Shown here one piece after another: positions 1-6,758 of a stretch of DNA of 64,000 nucleotides (the first letter of the stretch is position 1; every line of letters starts with the position of its first letter). The DNA comes from KACC-23026 sp963829575. Lineage in GTDB: Bacteria > Bacillota > Bacilli > Bacillales > Sporolactobacillaceae. The stretch spans positions 1-64,000 of the forward strand of contig CAWHJF010000012.1 of NCBI GenBank assembly GCA_963829575.1, written 5' to 3'. A model generated the notes under the pieces. That model was given only the letters and a program-made list of their open reading frames with translations, was not told where the DNA came from and ran no database searches. Made by a program: the position numbers and the translations under genes.

Positions 1-30
1 AATGACTTCCGCTTTTATGGCGGCTCAATT

Positions 31-59
31 AATATAACACTCCGCGATAAGCTTGTCAA
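31..59 (-). promoter_or_regulatory. rRNA operon promoter P2 (operon beyond left edge)
   Basis: On the minus strand a TTGACA (54-59) is followed after exactly 17 bp by TATATT (31-36). It is the second of two tandem strong sigma-A promoters reading out of the left edge. The arrangement mirrors the P1/P2 pair in front of the 16S gene at 52.9-53.0 kb. In B. subtilis rRNA operons follow lysS, so a second operon just outside the window is inferred. Confidence 0.7.
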
Positions 60-116
60 CATTTATTTTTGCTTGTCGTTTGTTAAAGGTTTATTATTTC
101 AAAAGCGACGCTTATT

Positions 117-145
117 ATAATATCAATATAAGATATATATGTCAA
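117..145 (-). promoter_or_regulatory. rRNA operon promoter P1 (operon beyond left edge)
   Basis: Minus-strand TTGACA (140-145), 17-bp spacer, TATTAT (117-122). Just downstream of the -10 box both this promoter and P1 of the rRNA operon in this window carry the same block, AATAAGCGTCGCTT, or a close variant of it. That supports paralogous rRNA promoters. Confidence 0.7.
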
Positions 146-278
146 CACTAATTCGTGTTTTTTATTTATCTTTTTTAAAGTATGTTCATGGCCTACAGTG
201 TGGACTCGATAGAGCCTTTATTGATTCCACTCTCTATCACATGAGATCGTGTTTTTAATATGCGTTGAAAAGTAAAAT

Positions 279-309
279 GGAGACCTGGATCTTGAACTTC
301 CAGATCTCC
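279..309 (-). terminator. Terminator after lysS
   Basis: Just past the lysS stop the minus strand forms a hairpin with arms GGAGATCTGGA and TCCAGGTCTCC, followed by ATTTTACTTTT. It is placed to end the lysS transcript before the outgoing rRNA promoters. Confidence 0.7.
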
Positions 310-316
310 TTTAATG

Positions 317-1810
317 TTAATCTTCTCTACGTTTCATCTGAGGGAAGAGAAGGACGTCACGAATGGACGGGGAATTCGTGAGCAACATAACGAGTCGGTC
401 GATTCCAATGCCTAAACCACCAGTTGGAGGCATGCCATACTCCAATGACTCCAAAAAGTCTTCGTCCATCATGTGTGCTTCGTCATTACCTGCGCTTCTC
501 TCTTTAACTTGTGCTTCAAATCTTTGACGCTGATCAATTGGATCGTTCAACTCACTAAAGGCATTGGCATGTTCACGCCCAACAATAAAGAGTTCGAACC
601 GATCTGTGAACCGAGGATCATCCGGATTCTTTTTTGCTAAAGGGGAGATTTCTAATGGATGACCATAAATAAATGTTGGCTGAATTAAAGTTTCTTCTAC
701 TTTTTGCTCAAAGAACTCGTTCACAATATGTCCAAACGTCATGTGTTCCGTAATTTCAATATGGTGATCCTTTGCCAACTGGCGGGCCTCTTCATCCGAC
801 ATAACCGGCCAGAAGTCTACACCCGTTTCCTCTTTTATTGCGTCCACCATATGAACACGGCGCCATTCAGGTTTTAAATCCACTTGGTAATCACCATAAG
901 GAATGGTTGTGGTGCCATGAACCTTTTCACAGATGTAAGCAATGAGGTGTTCTGTTAAGGACATGATATCATGGAAATCCGCATAGGCTTCATAGAGCTC
1001 AAGCATGGTAAACTCTGGATTGTGGCGAGTTGAAACACCTTCGTTTCGGAAGACTCGTCCGACTTCATATACCTTTTCTAATCCACCTACAATTAGGCGC
1101 TTAAGATGCAGTTCAATGGCAATCCTCATATATAAAGGAATGTCTAATGCGTTATGATGCGTGATAAACGGACGCGCTGAAGCACCACCTGGAATGCTAT
1201 GCATGGTTGGGGTTTCAACTTCCAAGTATCCTTTTGAATCGAGATACTCGCGCATATAATGAAGAATTCGGCTACGAGTGATGAACGTTTCTTTTGATTG
1301 GTTATTCATGATTAAATCAACGTAGCGTTGACGGTAGCGTTGCTCGATATCTTTTAAACCATGAAACTTATCTGGGAGGGGTCTTAATGCTTTCGTCAGA
1401 ATTTGAAAATCCGTTACCTTAACGGATAATTCCCCAACGTTTGTTTTAAAAGCGGTTCCTTTGACCCCGACAATATCGCCAATATCAATTGAATCAAACA
1501 AGTCGTACTGCTCTTCACCAACCTGATCTTTCCGTACATACAATTGAATCCGGCCAGTTTGATCCTGAATATGAGCAAAACCCGCTTTTCCTTTTCCTCG
1601 TTTGGTCATAATGCGGCCTGCTAAAACAACTTCCACATTTTTGCCTTCTAGTTCGTCTTTCGTAAAGTCGCCAAATTGTTGGACCATACTTTCAGCCGTA
1701 TGGGTACGAACAAACTTTTGACCAAATGCATTAACGCCCTTTTCCTGTAGGCCCTTTAATTTTTCACGCCTAGTAACCATTTGATCATTCATTTCAATTT
1801 CTTGACTCAT
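317..1810 (-). CDS. lysS: Lysyl-tRNA synthetase, class II
   Basis: Charges tRNA-Lys with lysine in the cytoplasm. The product is about 497 residues, the usual size for bacterial LysS. An N-terminal OB-fold anticodon-binding domain covers roughly residues 50-150. The class II catalytic core has motif 2 (GRVFRNEG) near residue 250 and motif 3 (GLGIGIDR) at about 465-472. The open frame extends 61 codons further upstream, but that stretch has no family similarity. The ATG at 1810, which gives MSQEIEMND, restores the normal length and has an AAGGAG-like site about 12 nt before it. The gene stands alone between two terminators, so it should have its own promoter in 1811-1974. No T-box or lysine riboswitch is visible there. 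Confidence 0.95.
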   Translation of the reverse strand: MSQEIEMNDQMVTRREKLKGLQEKGVNAFGQKFVRTHTAESMVQQFGDFTKDELEGKNVEVVLAGRIMTKRGKGKAGFAHIQDQTGRIQLYVRKDQVGEEQYDLFDSIDIGDIVGVKGTAFKTNVGELSVKVTDFQILTKALRPLPDKFHGLKDIEQRYRQRYVDLIMNNQSKETFITRSRILHYMREYLDSKGYLEVETPTMHSIPGGASARPFITHHNALDIPLYMRIAIELHLKRLIVGGLEKVYEVGRVFRNEGVSTRHNPEFTMLELYEAYADFHDIMSLTEHLIAYICEKVHGTTTIPYGDYQVDLKPEWRRVHMVDAIKEETGVDFWPVMSDEEARQLAKDHHIEITEHMTFGHIVNEFFEQKVEETLIQPTFIYGHPLEISPLAKKNPDDPRFTDRFELFIVGREHANAFSELNDPIDQRQRFEAQVKERSAGNDEAHMMDEDFLESLEYGMPPTGGLGIGIDRLVMLLTNSPSIRDVLLFPQMKRRED

Positions 1811-1974
1811 ATCTTCTTCACGCTCCTTCATCTCTTGATCTATTAAATATGCGTTCAACCGAGAACGCCAACCCTTTTCCTTATGTATGTTGGGAGTTGG
1901 ATAGGAAATTCGTCTTATTAGACATCTCTTACAAGAATACCCTAAAAAAGAAAAACTTAAATCCAATTTCGAAA

Positions 1975-2006
1975 TAAAAAACTGCCAGTACACACGACCG
2001 GCAGTT
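1975..2006 (-). terminator. Terminator of the folate/yazB operon
   Basis: Minus-strand hairpin with arms AACTGCC and GGCAGTT around an 11-13 nt loop, followed by a run of T. It lies downstream of yazB and of the dusB-like scrap, and upstream of lysS. Confidence 0.75.
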
Positions 2007-2049
2007 TGTTTCTGAAACGAATTATAGAAAAATTTTGATCTAAAGTCAA

Positions 2050-2130
2050 ATTGAAAGCCTCTTCTAATCTAGAATATCCACGATTTCCAAGTGGATCGCG
2101 ACCGGTCATCACGCCACCAACATCCGTGTC
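2050..2130 (-). pseudogene. dusB: Probable remnant of dusB (tRNA-dihydrouridine synthase)
   Basis: Between yazB and lysS, where B. subtilis has dusB, there are about 350 bases without an intact gene. One minus frame here encodes DVGGVMTGRDPLGN followed by RGYSRLEEAF. This lines up with the conserved Dus segment (V)DG(V/I)MIGRAA(L/I)GxPW that contacts FMN phosphate. No other part of the roughly 330-residue enzyme is recognisable. I read it as a short fossil left after deletion of most of the gene. The match is about 24 residues long, so chance similarity remains possible, but the position is exactly the expected one. Confidence 0.45.
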
Positions 2131-2164
2131 TTCTGAAGAAGCTCTCCCCCATAAATGAGACTTC

Positions 2165-2371
2165 TTATAGCTTATTGTGCAATTCTTCAATAGATATATT
2201 TAGAGTTTCCGACACCTTTTGAATCACCTGATCATCAGGCTTGCGATTTCCTCTTTCAATTTCCCCTAAAATTGACAAGGAAATCCCAATTGATTTCGCT
2301 AGTTGGGCTTGTGTTAACCCTTTTAGTTTTCGAAAGGCTCGGATTCGGCTCCCCCACTTTTCTGCTTCCAT
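2165..2371 (-). CDS. yazB: Small Xre-family HTH protein YazB
   Basis: 68 residues forming a single helix-turn-helix of the Xre/Cro type, with TQAQLAKSIGIS as the HTH and EIERGNRKP as the following helix. It ends in LNISIEELHNKL. It is the last gene of the folate operon and its start lies inside folK, overlapping by 49 nt in another frame. A good ribosome site (AAGGAG, spacing about 8) precedes the ATG at 2371. Homologs sit in the same place in Bacillus. Its target is not known to me, and DNA binding is inferred from the fold. Confidence 0.9.
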   Translation of the reverse strand: MEAEKWGSRIRAFRKLKGLTQAQLAKSIGISLSILGEIERGNRKPDDQVIQKVSETLNISIEELHNKL

Positions 2372-2847
2372 AAACGTACTCCTTTTTGATCCTTAAAACT
2401 CTCAGAAAGTTCTTGGATGGTTTTATTTAAACCCGGGATTTCTAAATTCTTTTCAAGCTCCTTCATTGGGACAAGCACAAAAAGCCTCTTCGAAAGCTCG
2501 GGATGCGGAATTTTCAAGGCATCCATTTTTATAATTTTATCGGCATACAGTAAAATGTCAAGATCTATTGTTCGTGGACCCCAGTGAATGGTGCGCTCGC
2601 GTTGTAGGTTTGCTTCAATGGCCTGTGTCTCACTTAATAGTTCAGTCGGTTCAAGCATTGTGTGTATTTCCACCACCATATTTAAAAAATGGTCTTGAGA
2701 AACTGGTCCATAGGGTTCTGTTTCGTAGATCGATGAGTATCTTGCGAGTTGAATGCCCTTATGGTTAGATAATTGGCGAAGGGCTTGCATAAGAAACCCC
2801 TCCCGATCCCCCATGTTTGAACCAAGCCCAATCCAACACCGGTTCAT
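2323..2847 (-). CDS. folK: 6-hydroxymethyl-dihydropterin pyrophosphokinase
   Basis: Transfers pyrophosphate from ATP to 6-hydroxymethyl-7,8-dihydropterin in folate synthesis. The 174 residues start with IGLGSNMGDRE, typical of HPPK, and carry the signature RTIHWGPRTIDLDILLY near residue 90, whose two aspartates bind Mg-ATP. The ATG at 2847 overlaps the folB stop by 4 nt, so translation is probably coupled. The 3' end overlaps yazB. Confidence 0.95.
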   Translation of the reverse strand: MNRCWIGLGSNMGDREGFLMQALRQLSNHKGIQLARYSSIYETEPYGPVSQDHFLNMVVEIHTMLEPTELLSETQAIEANLQRERTIHWGPRTIDLDILLYADKIIKMDALKIPHPELSKRLFVLVPMKELEKNLEIPGLNKTIQELSESFKDQKGVRLWKQKSGGAESEPFEN

Positions 2848-3206
2848 TGGCGTGCCCTCGTTATTTCGACCGCTACGGAGTCATAATGCCCCGGAATAGG
2901 TGGGTCTGGTTTAATGACTTTAATGGTACAACTTTGGACCAATGGAAAACGATTGAGAATGGCATCCGAAATCAAAGTCGCAACGCGTTCAACTAACTTT
3001 TGGGGTGGCCCTTCCACAACCTCTTGAACTACATTAAATACCTCAGCATAATTCACGCTCTTCTCTAAGTCATCCGTGCGGCCTGCATCGCGTAAATCCG
3101 CTTCTAGAACAACATCCACTTTAAAACGTTGGCCAAGCCTTGTCTCCTCTTCATAGACACCGTGATAACCAAAAAAAGAAAGCGTATTTAGATAAATTTT
3201 ATCCAT
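2844..3206 (-). CDS. folB: Dihydroneopterin aldolase
   Basis: Converts 7,8-dihydroneopterin to 6-hydroxymethyl-dihydropterin plus glycolaldehyde, directly before FolK in the pathway. The 120-residue product contains the family signature FFGYHGVYEEE near the N-terminus, with the catalytic Tyr and Glu region, and a second conserved stretch KVIKPDPPIPG. I chose the ATG at 3206 (MDKIYL), preceded by AGAGGTG with spacing 6. A GTG three codons earlier is also in frame. The RBS overlaps the folP stop. Confidence 0.93.
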   Translation of the reverse strand: MDKIYLNTLSFFGYHGVYEEETRLGQRFKVDVVLEADLRDAGRTDDLEKSVNYAEVFNVVQEVVEGPPQKLVERVATLISDAILNRFPLVQSCTIKVIKPDPPIPGHYDSVAVEITRARQ

Positions 3207-3211
3207 TGCGT

Positions 3212-4057
3212 TCACCTCTTAACCATGGCATCCATCATTTTGACCATTTTAGCAATCGGTTCAACATCATGGACGCGGACGATTTGTACGCCTTTTGCAA
3301 CACCTAGACAAACTGTCGCACCCGTTCCTTCTAATCGCTCATGAACTTCTTGGCCGAGTGCAAGACCAATAAAGGATTTCCGGGATGTTCCAAGTAATAA
3401 AGGATAGCCCAAATCATGGAATACCTCAAGGTGATTCATCACACTCAAATTATCCTCATATGTTTTGGCAAACCCAATCCCCGGATCTAAGATAATTTTG
3501 TCTTCTGACACCCCCGCCGCTTTAACCAAAGCGACACTTTCCGATAAATCACGCTTCATATCTGCTAAAAGATTGACGTACGTGTTATTTTTTCGATTAT
3601 GCATAAGGATAATTGGTGCATCGGCTTGAGCTGCAACTTTCGGCATGGCCGGATCTGCTTTCGCTCCCCATATATCGTTAATGATGTCCGCCCCTGCTTC
3701 AAGGGCAAGGCGCGCAGTTTCTGCTTTATAAGTATCAATTGAAATCGGAACGTCGCTAATTTCCCGAATCGCACGGATAACTGGAATCACACGTTCTAAC
3801 TCCTCATCAAGAGGGACAGGTGCAAAACCAGGTCGGGTGGATTCACCGCCGATATCAATGATCGAGGCTCCTGCTTCGACCATTTTTTGGGCTTGGCGGA
3901 CCGCGTCCGACATGCGATTGTGTTTGCCCCCATCAGAGAATGAATCTGGAGTCGCATTTAAGATCCCCATGATTAGAGTTTGTTTGGAGAAATCCAATGT
4001 TTGATGCTTTAAAGTAAGCAAATTGTATTGCTTTGTTTTTAGCTGGTTAGGTGCCAA
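3212..4057 (-). CDS. folP: Dihydropteroate synthase
   Basis: Condenses p-aminobenzoate with the pterin pyrophosphate made by FolK; it is the sulfonamide target. The TIM-barrel protein shows IMGILNATPDSFSDGG (pterin binding), DIGGESTRPG, and a C-terminal KSFIG plus RVHD motif. The frame is open upstream, but the only strong ribosome site (GGAGGGG) precedes a TTG at 4057. That start gives 281 residues, close to the roughly 285 expected. The gene heads the folP-folB-folK-yazB cluster and is separated from pabA by a terminator, so it needs its own promoter. An inverted repeat lies in that region. Confidence 0.93.
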   Translation of the reverse strand: MAPNQLKTKQYNLLTLKHQTLDFSKQTLIMGILNATPDSFSDGGKHNRMSDAVRQAQKMVEAGASIIDIGGESTRPGFAPVPLDEELERVIPVIRAIREISDVPISIDTYKAETARLALEAGADIINDIWGAKADPAMPKVAAQADAPIILMHNRKNNTYVNLLADMKRDLSESVALVKAAGVSEDKIILDPGIGFAKTYEDNLSVMNHLEVFHDLGYPLLLGTSRKSFIGLALGQEVHERLEGTGATVCLGVAKGVQIVRVHDVEPIAKMVKMMDAMVKR

Positions 4058-4106
4058 ATTGTTCCCCTCCACTCTAAGTGTTCCCATCACTATCTAATTA
4101 ATTGGT

Positions 4107-4126
4107 TTTCCCTAGAATTAGGGAAA
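4107..4126. repeat. 8-4-8 inverted repeat in the folP promoter region
   Basis: TTTCCCTA, 4-nt spacer, TAGGGAAA: a perfect 8-bp dyad about 50 bp upstream of the folP start and downstream of the pabA terminator. No U-run follows in either direction, so it looks more like an operator than a terminator. I do not recognise the regulator. Confidence 0.5.
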
Positions 4127-4159
4127 GACGGGGAACACTCTTATTAAGCTATCTTAATT

Positions 4160-4190
4160 AAAAAGGCCGTGTCCTTCGACGCGGCCTTTT
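4160..4190 (-). terminator. Terminator after pabA
   Basis: Minus-strand GC-rich hairpin with arms AAAGGCCGCGTC and GACACGGCCTTT, then TTAATT. It separates pabA from folP. Confidence 0.8.
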
Positions 4191-4201
4191 GACTCTGTCA
4201 C

Positions 4202-4780
4202 TTAAACAGTCAGTGAGGATTGTTGAATAAAATTCCCTAAAATTTGCTTCCCTGTTTCCGTCAAGATCGCCTCTGGGTGAAACTGGACGCCTTCAATCGG
4301 CAACGTTTTATGTCGAATTGCCATGATTTCTTGTTCGTCTGTCCAAGCGGTGACTACCAAGCAATCCGGAAGGGATTCCGGTTCAACTATGAGCGAATGA
4401 TACCGCATGGCCGTAAACGGAGAGGAAATACCTTCAAAAAGAGTGGGACTATTGTGATACACAGGTGAGGTTTTGCCATGCATTAAGCGTCCGGCCCGAA
4501 CCACGTTTCCTCCAAAAGCTTGCGCAATGGACTGATGTCCTAAACAAACGCCGAGGATCGGCACAATACCCGCAAACGCATGGATGGCTTCCAGTGTGAT
4601 ACCTGCTTCGTTTGGCGTACACGGACCAGGTGAGAGGACCACATAATCGGGATTAAGTTGAATGAGTTCCTCTACCGTTTTCTCATCGTTTCTCACAATG
4701 ACGAGTTCTTGCCCCATCTCGCCAAAATATTGAACAAGGTTGTACGTAAAAGAGTCGTAATTATCAATAACTAAAATCAA
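4202..4780 (-). CDS. pabA: Glutamine amidotransferase subunit PabA/TrpG
   Basis: Class I glutamine amidotransferase of 192 residues that feeds ammonia to aminodeoxychorismate synthase (PabB) or to anthranilate synthase (TrpE). The nucleophile motif GVCLGHQ is near residue 79, the catalytic His-Glu motif is GVQFHPEAIL near residue 170, and the N-terminal VIDNYDSFTYN is typical. In Bacillus this protein serves both the folate and tryptophan pathways. Here no pabB or pabC lies beside it, so its partners must be encoded elsewhere. It is bracketed by hslO upstream and a terminator downstream. Confidence 0.93.
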   Translation of the reverse strand: MILVIDNYDSFTYNLVQYFGEMGQELVIVRNDEKTVEELIQLNPDYVVLSPGPCTPNEAGITLEAIHAFAGIVPILGVCLGHQSIAQAFGGNVVRAGRLMHGKTSPVYHNSPTLFEGISSPFTAMRYHSLIVEPESLPDCLVVTAWTDEQEIMAIRHKTLPIEGVQFHPEAILTETGKQILGNFIQQSSLTV

Positions 4781-4886
4781 TCTAAGCTCCTCCTCATCTC
4801 TACTCAGCTAAGCTACTTCTTTTAAGCACGAACATTACCCTTATCATATCAAAAAAATGAGGCCGCCAAAAGATTTAAAACAGCTT

Positions 4887-5765
4887 TTAATCTAATTTTT
4901 CTATGAGTTCTTTTAAGTCTGTTTCAGAAAAGTGATACGCTTCATTACAGAAATGGCAAGTAGCTTCTGCACCCTGGTCTTCGTCAATCATCGCTTGTAA
5001 CTCTTCTTTCCCAAGGCCGACGAGCGCATTTTCCAACTTTTCTCGTGAGCACTGACATTTATAGGCGACTGGAAGTGTTTCGAGAATCTTAAAATCTTCT
5101 TTCCCAAAAATACGTTCTAAAATTTCTTCAGGCGTTAATCCCTGGTCAATCAATTTCGAGATGGGTGGGATCTCTTTTAAACGGTTCTCAAGATGGTCGA
5201 TGGTCGAATCCTCAGCCCCAGGCAAGACCTGTATCAAAAAACCACCTGATGCTTTAATGGAATTATCCGGATTGACCAACACGCCAACACCAACAGCGGT
5301 AGGGATTTGTTCGGAAGAAGCGAAATAATACGTAAAGTCATCGCCAATCTCGCCTGTAGCAAGTGGAACTCGGCCAGTAAAGGTTTCTTTAAGCCCAAGA
5401 TCCTTCACGACGCTTAAAAAGCCAGTTGTCCCCACAACGCGCGCCACATCCAACTTTCCCTTATCATTTAATTCAAAATGGACATGAGGGTTCGTCACAT
5501 AACCTCGTGTCTCCCCTTTTGCATTGGCATCTACAATAATAGCTCCAACCGGGCCACCGCCTTCAACGGTAACCGTTAGGCGGTTGTCTCCTTTTAATTG
5601 GGTACCCATCATCGTTGCCGCAGTCATCGTTCGACCCAATGCAGCCGAGACAATTGGCCAAGTGGTTTGTCTCTTTTGGGCTTCTGAGACCATTTCCGTT
5701 GAGCGGATGGCTTGTGCTCGAACTTGACCGTCCAAAGCAATTGCTTTAACTAAATAATCCGACAT
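4887..5765 (-). CDS. hslO: Redox-regulated chaperone Hsp33
   Basis: Holdase chaperone switched on by oxidation. Of the 292 residues, the N-terminal part is the substrate-binding domain (SDYLVKAIALDGQVRA...). Near the C-terminus lies the zinc redox switch CQC...CHFC, about residues 235-270, with all four cysteines present. The ATG at 5765 is preceded by AAGGTG at good spacing. coaX ends 12 nt upstream, so the two are probably cotranscribed, as in B. subtilis. Confidence 0.95.
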   Translation of the reverse strand: MSDYLVKAIALDGQVRAQAIRSTEMVSEAQKRQTTWPIVSAALGRTMTAATMMGTQLKGDNRLTVTVEGGGPVGAIIVDANAKGETRGYVTNPHVHFELNDKGKLDVARVVGTTGFLSVVKDLGLKETFTGRVPLATGEIGDDFTYYFASSEQIPTAVGVGVLVNPDNSIKASGGFLIQVLPGAEDSTIDHLENRLKEIPPISKLIDQGLTPEEILERIFGKEDFKILETLPVAYKCQCSREKLENALVGLGKEELQAMIDEDQGAEATCHFCNEAYHFSETDLKELIEKLD

Positions 5766-5777
5766 ATTGATCACACC

Positions 5778-6548
5778 TTATTTTTTAAAATTACGTTGAT
5801 AGATGAGATAAAGCCCTTTTAAAGTCAAAAAAGGGTCAATATGATCCACCAAATCGGTTTCTTTTGCGATAAATGAAGCCAGTCCACCCGTTGCGATCAC
5901 TTTGGGCTTTGTTTTGGCTTGTTTAATCATTCTTGAAACAATGCCCTCTACAAGTCCAACGTAACCAAACACAATTCCAGACTGCATTGCACTAATTGTA
6001 TTTTTCCCAACGATTGTCTCCGGTTTGGTCAGTTCTATTCTTGGCAACTTAGAAGCGGCTTCATATAAAGCCTCTGTAGACACCGTAATTCCGGGTGCAA
6101 TGGCACCTCCGAGATAATGATCCTGCTCATTTATATAGCAAAAGGTTGTTGCAGTCCCAAAGTCGACAATAATTAGTGGGGACTGATAAAAATGAACACC
6201 GGCAACAGCATTAACAATACGGTCTGCGCCAATTTCCCTTGGATTGTCTACTTTAAGGTTCAATCCCGTCTTAATCCCTGGTCCAACAATTAAAGGGGCC
6301 TTTTTGAAATATTTCTCGCTCATGCGCTCTAATGAAAACATGATGGACGGGACCACAGAAGATAGGATCACCCCTTCAAAATCCAGAAAACCTAACCCAG
6401 CATGTTGCAAAAGGTCCTCGATTAACATCGCAAACTCATCTTCTGTTTTCTCACGACTTGTAGCAATACGCCAGTGATGAGTAAGTTCTTCGCCTTGGTA
6501 TATTCCTAAAACAATATTAGTATTTCCGACATCACAAACAAAAATCAC
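5778..6548 (-). CDS. coaX: Type III pantothenate kinase
   Basis: First step of coenzyme A synthesis. The protein has 256 residues with the ASKHA-fold motifs of CoaX: DVGNTN at the N-terminus (phosphate binding), DFGTATTF near residue 125 and GGAIAPGI near 145. It starts with GTG at 6548 behind an AGGTGATCTAAG ribosome site. It lies between ftsH, which is separated by a very long hairpin, and hslO. Confidence 0.95.
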   Translation of the reverse strand: MIFVCDVGNTNIVLGIYQGEELTHHWRIATSREKTEDEFAMLIEDLLQHAGLGFLDFEGVILSSVVPSIMFSLERMSEKYFKKAPLIVGPGIKTGLNLKVDNPREIGADRIVNAVAGVHFYQSPLIIVDFGTATTFCYINEQDHYLGGAIAPGITVSTEALYEAASKLPRIELTKPETIVGKNTISAMQSGIVFGYVGLVEGIVSRMIKQAKTKPKVIATGGLASFIAKETDLVDHIDPFLTLKGLYLIYQRNFKK

Positions 6549-6634
6549 CTTAGATCACCTAGTTTCCAAACCTATTTAGCGCTTTTTATAATATCACATA
6601 AGAATTTATGAGGTCACCTTTTAACCACTGAAAA

Positions 6635-6750
6635 CAAAAAGAGGCTGAATCAAGCGGATCTGACTCCCTCGTTTAACACCATATCAAGGTTTTCTTTAAA
6701 CCAATTGGTGTTTTGAGGGGTCTGATCCTTGCTTCTTGATCAGCCTCTTC
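6635..6750 (-). terminator. Exceptionally long hairpin between ftsH and coaX
   Basis: About 115 bases fold into one imperfect stem. The arms share, in order, GAGGCTGA, TCAAG, GGATC-GAC, CCCTC and AACACCA, with a further small GGTTT/AAACC stem in the loop. On the minus strand the last arm runs into CTCTTTTTG, so it can act as the ftsH terminator. An ordinary terminator needs only about 30 bases, so this may be a dispersed repeat element used as one. Confidence 0.7.
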
Positions 6751-6758
6751 TTCTAAAT

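Noticed and set aside
1811..1974. T-box or lysine riboswitch before lysS
   Set aside because: The 160-base leader shows no conserved T-box or L-box core and no alternative terminator.
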